Source of the DNA: Craterostigma plantagineum | Taxonomy: Eukaryota; Streptophyta; Magnoliopsida; Lamiales; Linderniaceae | Assembly (NCBI GenBank): GCA_027422505.1 | Contig: JAPQWV010000005.1 | Span: 16,200,501 to 16,264,500, forward strand | Reading direction: 5' to 3' | Length of the DNA: 64,000 nucleotides | Part shown: positions 54,118-64,000 of the stretch, in pieces | How the letters are laid out: each line of letters starts with the position of its first letter | Position numbering within the stretch: position 1 is the first letter of the stretch | Made by a program: the position numbers and the translations under genes | The notes under the pieces: generated by a model | Database searches by the model: none | Told to the model about the DNA's origin: nothing | What the model saw: the letters and a program-made list of their open reading frames with translations, nothing else

Positions 54118-57100
54118 TAGAATATCAATTTTAGTTGTGCTTTGATTACATTAGCTGTCCTTGTAATTAGGGGCTTTATTTGTATTTGTCCTTAGTTTAG
54201 GACTTAGCTTATTATTTATACCAAGTATGTTTGGTATAAATACCTTGTACACATTTGAGCTTAGAAGAAAATTTTTGTGAATTGATCCGAAAGGCTTGCA
54301 AATCAAATTCTAAAGAGAGAAAGTCAGAATTCATTCTCTCACTACTTGAAATATCTCTCGAAGCTCTCAACAAAAGGTTTTCGTTCTGTTTTGTATCGAA
54401 AATTGTTAGGATCGGATCGAAATTTAATTCTGGAACTGTTCCATCGAAGAACTGTTTTGCCGCGAAATTCAATTTCGATCTGATAGCACAATTATGTGCT
54501 TATTTGATTTGAATTTGATGTCTCTGTGCTCGTTTTAGAGCTATAAATCGTTTGTGATTAGATTGGTAGTGTTTAGAACATCAATTTAGCAGATTTAATT
54601 GGATTTGAGAAGTTACTGTTCTCGCATAGAACTATTAGAACACGTTCTGTTTTTGATCAAATTTGATATATTTTGCTTCATGACATGTTTAATTGTTTGT
54701 TCGTGAATATTCATCAGCTGATTACGAGCAGATACCTGTAATGTTACGGTCTAATTCATCGTTTTTCCGAAATCAGCGTTAATTAGGGTTCTAAGACTGT
54801 TTGCGCGATTTCAATTTTTCTCGCTAAAGTCTTCGATCGAATTAATTTCTCGATCGAAAACTTTGCGCGATAATTTTTCTCGGTTAGGTCGTCGTAATTA
54901 GAATCGATTTTAGTTGAAAAATTCCTCGAGCGTTATCAAGCGAAAATCCTTTTCGACGAGACCAATTTTGACATTTGAAAAACATTTTCGGTCAAACTAT
55001 TAAAGTTTGACCTAGCGAAAATCATTTACTGTCGAAAAACTTTTCCAGTCAACGAATCTATTTTGACACAGCGAGAAACTTACGAAACGTACTGTTTCTT
55101 GCGATCGAAACAAATTCACGATCTAGAAATTTTTCTCGATCGAAAGATTTTGAGCAATTTTCTTCGCTCGTAAAATTTTTCGCTGACAGACTTTCTCGCA
55201 CGAGAACAGTAACGACTACATTTTATTGCGACAAAATTATTTTCGATCAAACTCTAAAGATTGAATCGAAAATAATTCTCGACTGCTTTAGAATCAAATG
55301 CTACTAACTAATTTGCTACTTGTGAAGCACATAACATCAGTTCAAATCATCAAAACAACAAACGAAGATCCTTCATCAACTCAAGAAAATAAAATGGATG
55401 CTTACTCGCTTGGAAACGACAACCGTCCCCCGATACTTAAGAGAGGCGAGTACACAGTATGGCGAAGCCGCTTTCTGAACTTCATCGAGCTAAAAGATCA
55501 TGCAGAAGACCTTCTCTTATCACTTGAGCAAGGTCCAGCTCAGTTCTGGGTAAATATACCCGGCGACAACAATGCTAATCCTCCAATTCCTACCTCTAGG
55601 CGACTCAAAGAGCCTAGGGAATACACCGCAGAGGAAAGAGTGAGAGCAAAGGCTGATCTGATAGCCAAGAATACTCTAATGCAGGGATTCCCAAACGACA
55701 TCTGTTGACAGATCGACAGCATTCCAATAGCTAAGGGAATGTAGGATGAGTTGCATAAGATGATGCAAAGAACAGAAGTAGGCATAAAGGCCAAGAAGGC
55801 TAACATTCTCACCGCCTACGACTCCTTCAGAGCCAAACCCGATGAGAGCTTACATGATCTCTATCAGAGATATATCACACTTCTAAATGAGATGAGAAAA
55901 ATAAAAATCAGATAGACGAACATGGAAACAAACGTTCGATTTCTATCCTCTCTGCCCTCGGAATGGAAGAAGATATCCACTCAAATCAGACAAAATAAAG
56001 ACCTTGAGGAGCTGGATATCCATGCCATGTTCGACAATCTCGCACAGCACGAGGAGGATATAAGCGAGATTCAGAAGGAGCAGAATGGAAAGCTGGTGGA
56101 AGACACAGTTGCCTCGTCTCAGAGAAGCGAAGCTCAAAGTCTCGTAAAGAGAAGATCATTAGGCCTCCTATCCCTTCGGAATCGGAAGACAAATCAGACT
56201 CTGACGTTGAGCCAAATATGAAGAAGTCCTCATCCTCAGCCAACCGACTTCGGACCTCAAGCTCAAAGAACAAAGAACGTGCACCCGAGACCTCCGAAGT
56301 TAAGAATGCCAAAGAGCCGAACAAGTGCTTTAATTGCGGCAAACCAGGTCACTATGCCTAAGAGTGCACTCTCCCGAAGAACAGAGATGCTAACTACTAC
56401 TGTAAGAAGCTTCAACTCCCAAAGCAGAAGGAAGCTGGAGTAGCTCTGATGGCTGAACAAGACCACTGGCTCGAAGACACGTCAAGCTCTGAAGAGGAGA
56501 ATCTAGCCCTCATGGCTCGCCTAGACGAATACTCAGACGCCGAAATCTCAAATCAAACCGACGATGACCAAGCATCCGAACCGTCACAGGAGGTAGTCTC
56601 TCCTTCCACATTATTGAGCATATTAGAATCGTATCAACTAGCATACACTAACATGAAACGTGAGCAGAAAAGCATAAAGGAAGTAGAGAAGGAATTAACC
56701 AAGTCCAAGGAGGAAATAGCTAGTCTCAAATATAAGCTTAAAAGCTCTAGTGCGAAAATAGATGAACTAACTAAGAGCTTAAGACGTAGTGAGACTAGGA
56801 TCCCTCTACTAGAGACGCATGAACTAAAAGTTAATGAATTAGAAGACAGACTAGAAAATAACTATAATTATTTGGTTAGAAATGTCAATGAGAAAGCTGA
56901 CCTCAATTGTAGGTTAACTGAAGCGACAACTAAGGTCACAAACCTAGAAGCCCAACTAGATCAATCTATGCTAAGGTGTGTGAACTTACAAAAGAACTAG
57001 ACGTCTGTAAAGCCGCCAAATTAAAGGTGGAAAATAATTTTACTCTATTAGGAGAAGTGCGTAAGAAACTATACGCTTAAGTTAAGAAATTAGAAGATCT

Positions 57101-57299
57101 TCTTGTAAGAAGGGGACAAACTGATCGAACAATATTCTTAAACCAACCCATGGACTTAGAATTCTATGACCATAAGTTTGGCTTAGGCTTTGAGAATCCA
57201 CATTGCTTGACAAAAGTTGATTGCAAACAACTTTACGATGTCAAGTACATGGGTTTAGGATTAACGAATCTCATGGTCTTTAATAACGCAAAAGAAATA
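54118..57299 (+). mobile_element. SIRE-like Copia element H, 5' part
   Basis: It starts with a truncated LTR (54118-54383, TGTAGAATATCAATTTTAGT) and continues with the leader and gag until element I interrupts it at 57300. The LTR 3' end and the PBS are deleted: LTR sequence 'aggttttcg' joins leader 'ttcgttctg' with TTCG shared at the junction. The rest of the element would lie beyond the window, past element I. Gag resembles that of element B more than that of E or I. Confidence 0.88.
55394..57299 (+). pseudogene. gag: Gag of element H, interrupted by element I
   Basis: It starts MDAYSLGNDNRPPILKRGEY at 55394. The capsid has LKEPREYTAEERVRAKADLI, then a stop at 55706-55708 (DIC-stop-QIDSIP), another where Trp is expected (55742-55744), and one near 55914. 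FLSSLPSEWKKISTQIRQNK and FDNLAQHEEDI follow, then the knuckle CFNCGKPGHYA with a stop replacing Arg (56359-56361). The coiled coil covers 56449-57110 with two more breaks, ending MDLEFYDHKFGLGFENPHCL and the junction NAKEI. The protein is dead but its order matches the gag of B, E and I. Confidence 0.88.
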
Positions 57300-57649
57300 T
57301 GTTTAGTCCTAATTTATCAACTCTATGATCCTAGACATGAATTTTAAGGTTATCGATTAGAATTGAATAGAATTGGATTTCGATCGAAAACCTCTTTAGA
57401 AGAACACGAGAGTGAATCCTTGTAGTGAGAGAATGTATTTGCTGTATCTCTCTCTAGAAATTGAATTGCAAGCCTTTCGGATCAATTTTCTAAAACTTCT
57501 CTATTAGCTCAATGTTTGTACATCTATTTATACCAAACATACTTGGTATAAATATCAAACTAGTCTAAACTAAGGACAAATACATGAAACGCCCCAAATT
57601 ACAAGGACAACTAATAAAATTAAAGCACAACTGAAACAGATATTCTACA
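57300..57649 (-). repeat. 3' LTR of element I (350 bp)
   Basis: On the minus strand it starts TGTAGAATATCTGTTTCAGT at 57649 and ends GGACTAAACA at 57300. It has the same TTGATCCGAAAGGCTTGCAA block and TATA-like GGTATAAATAGA as the other SIRE-like LTRs. Confidence 0.92.
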
Positions 57650-57663
57650 TTCTCCCCCTTTGT
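57650..57663 (-). other. Polypurine tract of element I
   Basis: The minus strand reads ACAAAGGGGGAGAA directly before the LTR, nearly identical to the tract of element E. Confidence 0.9.
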
Positions 57664-59892
57664 GCTTGATTTCTTTTCCGCGCCATCTGTCCTCGTCGAG
57701 CATAGTACGACCTGCGCAAGCCCAGGCATGCTCATAATTCCTGAGCGTATTCCTTAGGTCCAGTCGCTCCTCGATATCTTCAAGTAATTCCATTAGGAGC
57801 GGCCGTTCTCTCACGAACGATGGATCCTCAGCATCGTCTCTCTATTAATTTCTTCCAACCTCTGCTCTATATTTCTCATGATGACCTTGAGCATCCCATC
57901 ACAGAATTTGTGTATCTCAGTCTTCAGCATCATCCCTTTCTTCTTCGCGATAGGATTGTGGTAGGAGATGCCTAAGACTGAGGTGATGTGCACGTGATTG
58001 TTGGGAAGCCCTTCGATCTCAGATCTTTTGTTGAGCGGAGCGGTCATGTTGACCTTCTTCATGTTGCTCTCCAAAGCCATCTGAAGGTCGTGTGCGGCGA
58101 AGTACTTGAGTTGGCGCATCATGAACCGGTAGAGTCCCTCGAGTCCTTTCTTGATGAAGCCTTGAGGACCTTTGTTCTTCTCTACATACAGCTTGTAGAG
58201 GTTGTACACCTCCTCGGCGGGGAGATACGGTAGGTCACTCTCGCTTAGATCTCGAGTTCTGTCTACTCGCTCGATGACATAGTAGGGTGTTGGAAGTCCT
58301 TCTTTAGCACAGTAGACGCTGAGTAGCTGACAGATTGGCGAGAGACTCTTGTAATGACTCTTGGCTTGGCTTTTAGTCATCCCCAATCTCACATTCGGTC
58401 CGAGATGGGTCAGCATCCAGAGATACGTCATTCTCTCTTGCTGTTCCCAGTGAGAGATCCCTCTGAGCTCGAACTCGTTCGGCTTCTTGACTTTATTCAC
58501 TGACCTCCAAATATGCTCACGAACTTCTTCAAGGAAGGGAATCTCAATTCTAAAATTCTCCCAAGGCGTGTCGATCCGAACGAATCCTGGCATTTGTCTC
58601 GTTGGAGAATTCGCTCATTGCGCAATCAATTCTGGAAGCCCTGTGGGATCTTGTTCGTCATTTTCACCTTCCTGAAGCTCTTCGTCTTCTATCAGTACGA
58701 GGTCCACCGAAGCTTGTTGTAGTAAGTGTCGAACGTCCATAAGCCGTTGTCTCTAATGCTCATCGGGCATGGAATGAGTCATCCACTGTCCTTCGAAGAT
58801 ATACTTGTCGAGGAACTCGTGTGGGTTGACACCATGTCCTGACGGCCCCGGTTAGTCTTGAGCAACTGAGGGAGTAGCTTGGGTTTTAGCCAGGGCCACG
58901 AGCATGGCGGCACTTACTTCTTCTTCCGTAAGCAAGGGGCTTGTGAGTGTCGTAGGTGTGGGCGGAGGCATCCTTAAAGAAAAGGATGGTGGGTCGATTT
59001 GGTTTAGAGTGATGGTGCGGTGCGTGGTGTGGGTTGTTTGGGTGGTGGTTTGGGTTTGGCCTGCTCCAGCGCGTGTCTGAACTGTGCCTGAGCCTTGTCC
59101 TTGGCCTTCACCTTGGCCACTTGATGAGGTCCTAGGCCGTTTCTCCCCCTCATGATGATCCTGATCGTCTGGATCATCATGTCGACGCCGGGTACGGGAG
59201 CTTTGACCTTGGCATGTTTGAGTGCGTGGCTCGAGGTGGTCCACCAGACGCCTGTAGAGAGATTCTTCCTGAGGCGTTCGGGTGGGAAGGCCGATAAGGC
59301 GGGCTAGAAGGATGTCGTGGAGCTGGGTGATGGGAATGGTGTATGGGTTGATAAGGATTGAAGAGTCGGCTAGTGGGTCAATGGGTGTGGGTTATGGGGT
59401 TGAGTGGGTTCGTGCTGAAGGGCCCTCTGAGATGGGTAGTTTCCCTGTGTCACGCTGGGACGTCTCGATGGCAGCTAGCACTCTCTCCATCATTTTGTCC
59501 TCTAGAGATTTGATGGCTGCAGAGAGCGCAGACTGGAATTGGGCTTCAGTGATGAACTGGACGGACGCCTCCGTCGAAGATGGGTCAGGTCGACTGATGT
59601 CGCCTGTTAGCAACCCTTGAGCAGACACCGGCTCCCCAGGTTGACTCGCAGTCACTTGAGGTTGTGACTGTTGGAGACTTCCACCCAATCCTTGAGTCGA
59701 ATATTGAAGATTCTTCTCTATGGTGTTTCGGTTCGCTCTGATTGAACCTGCGAACCAGACACCGGTAGGTTGTGTTGCGGCTCAAGATTGAGCGAAGAAG
59801 TGGCGGCAGTACTTGAAGAGATGATCTGTGCGGTATCTGATGCGGTGGTGACGGTGGGAAAGAGAGACTCCAGTTGAATACTTAATCTTCTG
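57664..59892 (-). pseudogene. ORF3 of element I, N-terminal domain missing
   Basis: From 59880 the minus strand holds a Ser/Thr-rich region, then ASVQFITEAQFQSALSAAIK and DKMMERVLAAIETSQRDTGK, ITQLHDILLARLIGL, a Gly/Gln/Thr-rich linker, and then the best-kept C-terminal part, 260 residues at 57811-58593: WENFRIEIPFLEEVREHIWR, MTYLWMLTHLGPNVRLGMTK, SPICQLLSVYCAKEGLPTPY, ESDLPYLPAEEVYNLYKLYV, LYRFMMRQLKYFAAHDLQMA, ESNMKKVNM and EIHKFCDGMLKVIMRNIEQR. A frameshift near 57811 leads to ERPLLMELLEDIEERLDLRN. The predicted C-terminus is mainly helical. No known catalytic motif is visible. Its position after pol matches the extra 3' ORF of SIRE-type elements, but I see no transmembrane segment that would make it envelope-like. 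Confidence 0.82.
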
Positions 59893-60757
59893 GGAGTGCA
59901 TCTCAGTGCCGTTGTCTGTTCGAATAACTTGAATAGTCTGTTGCATGAGATTTTGAGTAGTGTTCACAAAGTTGATAATCAAGTCCCTGTCTCATCTTTG
60001 GTTCAGAGGAACATTGTCCAAGTGTAGCGAGAGAAATCATCGACGATCACTAGCACGTACTTGCGTCCATTGATACTCTGTGTTTGCATTGGCCACAGAG
60101 GTCCATGTGGATTAGTTCCAATGGTCGTGAAGTAGACGCAATTATCTTGACATGATGAGACGCTCGCTTTATCTTTCCTAATTGACATGCCGAACATTGA
60201 TGCTCCTTTTGTAGTAGTAAAGCTGGAAGACCGTGAACCAACTTTTTCATAGAAAGGCATTGGAGAGCTTTTATATGCAGATGAGACAGTCGTTGATGCC
60301 ATAAGTTGTTCCCCTGTAAATCAATCTGAGAGATGAGGCATACAGCTTTTGAGGGCCGCACGGACGTCAGGTTGATCGTGTAAAGGTTGGATTTCCGAAG
60401 TCCATAGAGGAGTTCTGTGTCCTGACTGTCCAAAATTCTGCACCGATCAGCGTGAAAGACCACTTGAAATCCCTTATCACAGAATTGGCCTATGCTGAAC
60501 AAGTTATGGCGGAGGCCTTCGACGTAGGAGACATCTTTTATTGTCAGATTCTCCAGAATGATATCCCCAAGTCCTAGAATCGGGGCTGAATCGTTGTTTC
60601 CAAACCTGACTTTTCCATTCAGTCGGTCTTGATAGTTGCTCAGCAGCTCTTGATTTCCCGTCATGTGTGTGGAGCAACCAGAGTCAAGGTACCACACATG
60701 ATGGATCTGCAAAAAAAATTTAGAGAGCTTTAGGTACCCACTCAAAAATGGGTCCTC
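59893..60757 (-). pseudogene. pol: Protease end and integrase of element I
   Basis: The minus strand has HHVWYLDSGCSTHMTGNQEL at about 60710, YVEGLRHNLFSIGQFCDKGF, the zinc finger LWHQRLSHLH to HQCSACQLGKIKRASHH, then shifted frames with RKYVLVIVDDFSRYTWTMFL and IQVIRTDNGTE. The sequence then jumps into ORF3 at about 59893, so the last part of the catalytic core, including the Glu of the triad, is lost. Confidence 0.9.
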
Positions 60758-63700
60758 TCAGATTAGCAGATTTAGATTTTGGTTAAGATATGGTTCCTAA
60801 GTTATTTTCGATAGGAACTTTAGCGACCCAAGTTGCCTTCAAGGAAGTAACTTTTGGTTTGGCTTTAGGAGACTTAGCCTTTATGGTTTTTGTCTTTTTA
60901 GGAGGTGTTTTAGGAACCGAAGTGGGTTGAATCTGACAGGGAAGTTGAATTTCAGCACGAGCAAATGCATGAGTAGGCTTGAGTGAGAAAAAGATCTTTT
61001 CATTAAATAGTCGCCTAAGGTGTTTGGGATATTCTATTTTTACGGGATACCTTAGGTGAGAGCAAGAATGAATAACGCTATATGCCTTTTTAATGGCTGG
61101 ATCTTGTTTCCTACGTGTCATCCTAGATGCATTTGTCTTAGAATTATTAATATTTGTTTTCGGTGTGGAGCCTATTTCGAAATTAGTGCTTCTAAATGTG
61201 ATTGGTTTGAGGGAGTGTGTAGAAGCAATTATTTGAAATGAGGAAATGGCTCTTTTATTTTTCCGAGTGTCTTTTATTTTTGCAGAAGGAGAAACAATAT
61301 TGGAAACATTCGAATCTATTGACTCCTTCTCTATTTTTATTCTAGACACCCACGCCTTCGTATCTAGTGCTGGCCCTACGCTCCCTGTAGACGTAGGTGA
61401 AATAGTGTTAGGCTTAGCACTTCTAATAATACGTTTACGATCTACTGAAGGCGCTTTTTCAATTTTCACGCTTTTTGGAATAGCGTGGGAATTGGCTTGG
61501 GATGTTGAAGAAGCTTTGAGATTCTCAATCTCTTTTAGGAACTTTTTCTTTTCAGCTTCAAAATTCTCTCGTTCTATTTCTAATGAGCCTCTTAACTCCT
61601 CTATTTTCCTAACAATAGGGGGTATATAAAGAGAATTTTCAGAATGATGATTTTGTGCTTCTTCTTTAGTAGAAAGATCTTAAGGTAGTTTAATTGACTC
61701 AAGGCTCCAACCTTTGGAAATTCCCCTAATGTAGTAGCTTTGATTCAATTCGGTGTAGGAGAAGGGAATTTCAACCCTAGTCTTGGCTTTTCTTTTGGTT
61801 TCTTCTAAAGCATTTATTTCTTTAGCATTAGTAAAAACCATAAGATCTGTTAATCCTAAACCCATGTATTGAATGTCGTAAAGTTGCTTACAATCAACTT
61901 TCGACAAACACCGTGGGTTCTCAAAGCCTAAGCCAAATTTATAATCATAAAATTCTAAGTCCATGGGTTGATTTAAAAACGTTGTCTGTTCAGTCTGTCC
62001 CCTTCTAACAAGAAGATCTTCTAACTTTTTAACCTTAGTATATAACTACTTTCGTTCTTCCCCTAAAACAGCATAGTTATTTTCTATCATAATTTTGGAG
62101 ACTTGACAAGCATCTAATTCTACACCAAGTTTACTAACTTTTGCATTTGATTATTCTAATTGGGCTTCTAAGTTAGTAATCGTAGTGGTAGCTTCGGTTA
62201 TCCTACACTTGAGGGTTGCTTTCTCATTGAGATTCCTAACCAAACAATAGTTATTTGCTAGCCTATCCTCCAATTCTTTAATTTTCACACTATACTGCTC
62301 TGTCTTAGATGAACTAGTCTCCCTAGAATGTAAGCTCTTAGTGAGTTCTTCTATCTTCGTATGGGAGCTTCTAAGTTCGGATTCGAGACTAGTGATCTGC
62401 TTTTTAGACCTAGACAATTTGTCTTCTACTTCCTTTATACATTTCCGCTCATGTTTCATGTTAGCGTATTCTATTTTATACGATTCTAACATGGTCAATA
62501 ATGTGGAAGGGAGGTCTACCTCTTGTGAAGAGGTGGATGCATTCTCGTCTTCCGTTTGATTGGCGGTTTCGGCGTCTGATTCATTGTCGAGACGGGCCAT
62601 GAGGGCTAAATTTTCTTCTTCAGAGCTCGACGTATCCTCGAGCCATTGGTCTTGTTCGGCCATGAGAGCTACTCCAGCTTCCTTCTGTTTAGTCAATTGG
62701 AGCTTCCTGGAGTAGTGGTTGGCATCTCTCTTCTTCGGAAGAGTGCACTCTCTGGCAAAGTGACCTGGCTTGCCACAGTTGAAGCATTTGTAGCCTCTTT
62801 TGGGTTCTTGACTTCGGAGCTCTCTGGTGCACGTTCTTTGTTTTTAGAGCTTGTAGCCCGAAGTCTGTTGGCTGAGGTTGAAGACTTCTTCTTGAAGTAC
62901 TTCTTGCTCATTATCTTTCCTATCAAGGCCAATTGCTTCCCTAGGGCTTTTATATTTGGCTCAACGTCGGAGTCCGATTCTTCTTACGACTCTGAAGGTG
63001 AAGGAGGCCGAACAATCTTTTCTTTTCTTAGCTTTGAGCTCCTCTTCTCTGAGACTAAGGCAACAGTGTCTTCGATCTGTTTGCCCTTCTGCTCCTTTTG
63101 AATCTCGCTTATGTCATCCTCATGTTGTGCGAGTGTCAAACACGGCATGGATATCCAGCTCCTCTAGATCTTTATTCTGTCGAATTTGAGTGGATATCTT
63201 TTTCCATTCCGCGGGCAGGGAAGAGAGAAATCTGATGTTTGTCTCCATGTTGGTCTTCGTGATTTCTATCTTCCTCATCTCGTTGAGAAGAGTGAGGTAT
63301 CTTTGGTAGATCTCATATAGACTTTCCTCCGGCTTTGCTTTGAAGGAGTCGTAAGCAGTGAGGATATTTGCTTTTTTGGCCTTTATGCCGACTTCCGTCC
63401 TTTGCATCATCCTATGCAGTTCGTCCCACATTCCTTTAGCCGATAAAAGGCTATCAATCTGTCTATATATGTCGTTGGGGATGCCTTGCGTAAGAGTATT
63501 CATGGCTACTAGATCAGCCTTGGCTCGTGCCCTCTCCTCAATAGAATACTCACTAGGCTCCTTCAGTCGCCTAGATGCGGGAATTTGAGGAGTCACTGTG
63601 TCATCACCGGAGATATTAACCCAAAACTGTGCGGGCCTCTCTTCTAGTGAACCCAGTAAATTTTCAGCTTGATCTTTCAAAGCTATGAAATTGAGGAAGC

Positions 63701-63776
63701 GGCTTCTCCGAACGGTGTTTTCGCCACGTAGCAAGATCGGCGGACTATTGTCATTTCCAAGCGAGTATACATCCAT
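60758..63776 (-). pseudogene. gag: Gag of element I
   Basis: It starts MDVYSLGNDNSPPILLRGEN at 63776. The capsid runs to IRQNKDLEELDIHAVFD, where a frameshift at about 63130 breaks it. The knuckle region near 62740-62800 has CFNCGKPGHFAREC-like sequence split by a frame change. The coiled coil covers 62030-62690 (CIKEVEDKLSRSKKQITSLE, KIKELEDRLANN). MDLEFYDYKFGLGFENPRCL (61964) follows, then a basic C-terminus, 228 residues open at 60783-61469, with TRRKQDPAIKKAYSVIHSCS and Lys/Pro-rich repeats. It is the least damaged gag of the four. Confidence 0.9.
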
Positions 63777-64000
63777 CTTGTTTTGTAGTAGAGTTGTTGA
63801 AGGATCTTCGTTAAGTGTTTTGAAGGTTTGAAGATGATGTAATGTGTATCACAAGTGACAAAATTCGTTAGTAGCGTTTGATTCGTAAAATAGTTCGAGA
63901 ATTATTTTCGATTCAATCTTTAAAGTTTGATCGAAAAAAATTTCGTCGAAATAGAATATAATGTGTACTGTTCTCGTGCGAGAAAGTCTGTCAGCGAAAT
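63777..64000 (-). other. Leader of element I (partial)
   Basis: It is homologous to the end of the leaders of E and B (for example 37270-37534), with 'aattattttcgattcaatct' and 'ctgttctcgtgcgagaaag'. It continues beyond the window. Confidence 0.85.

Larger units (their letters stand above)
57300..64000 (-). mobile_element. SIRE-like Copia element I with ORF3, runs off the window
   Basis: On the minus strand the visible order is leader, gag, protease, integrase, then ORF3, PPT and 3' LTR. RT, RNase H and the spacer are deleted between integrase and ORF3 at about 59893. The left flank is AAATA (57295-57299); the right end is outside the window. Gag is closer to that of element E than to B or H. 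Confidence 0.92.

Overview
The window is nuclear plant DNA made almost entirely of nested LTR retrotransposons; I found no intact host gene. The Copia reverse transcriptase/RNase H sequences look like the SIRE (Sirevirus) lineage. The Gypsy elements are Tekay/Del-like chromoviruses. A Cassandra-type TRIM LTR carrying 5S rRNA sequence is also present. Together these indicate a eudicot with a repeat-rich genome; an asterid is a weaker guess from remembered similarity of the Copia proteins.

Layout. 1-1430: degenerate tandem repeats. 1431-2794: unassigned sequence, then a 5' leader, a primer-binding site (PBS) and a 333-bp LTR of a minus-strand element. 2903-6320 (+): a broken copy of a large extra ORF (ORF3), followed by a polypurine tract and a truncated 3' LTR. 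6457-12240: a minus-strand Gypsy element that keeps gag but has lost pol. 12241-52043: one old minus-strand SIRE-like Copia element (element B) cut into four pieces by three later insertions, each with a 5-bp target-site duplication (TSD). These are an Angela-like Copia with pol deleted (15957-22338, TSD tgctt), a deleted chromovirus with a foreign segment inside (25475-35092, TSD gagag), and a second SIRE-like Copia, element E, on the plus strand (36146-50633, TSD gtagg). Element E is itself split inside RT/RNase H by a composite of a Gypsy LTR and a Cassandra LTR (43205-46390, flanks gatat). 52044-53560: an older Copia fragment whose RT ends where B begins. 53564-53583: a run of 20 G. 54118-57299 (+): SIRE-like element H. 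57300 to the window end (-): SIRE-like element I, inserted in H gag.

How the parts work together. A SIRE-like element of this family reads LTR - PBS (initiator Met tRNA) - leader of about 1 kb rich in TCGA palindromes - gag (capsid, CCHC knuckle, long coiled coil) - protease - integrase - RT - RNase H - spacer of about 1.4 kb with tandem repeats - ORF3 - PPT - LTR. No copy here is intact; every one carries frameshifts, stops or deletions. Three diverged copies of ORF3 can be aligned by eye, and this is the main biological point of interest. Others are a 5'-half initiator-tRNA-like segment in two Gypsy elements, a captured segment with a promoter-like layout and a 54-codon membrane-protein ORF, and the hybrid Gypsy/Cassandra insertion.

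By-eye LTR comparison gives a relative order: the Angela-like element is youngest (about 5 differences in 1.8 kb), while the chromovirus and element E are older (roughly 1.3-1.7 percent). All counts are by eye.
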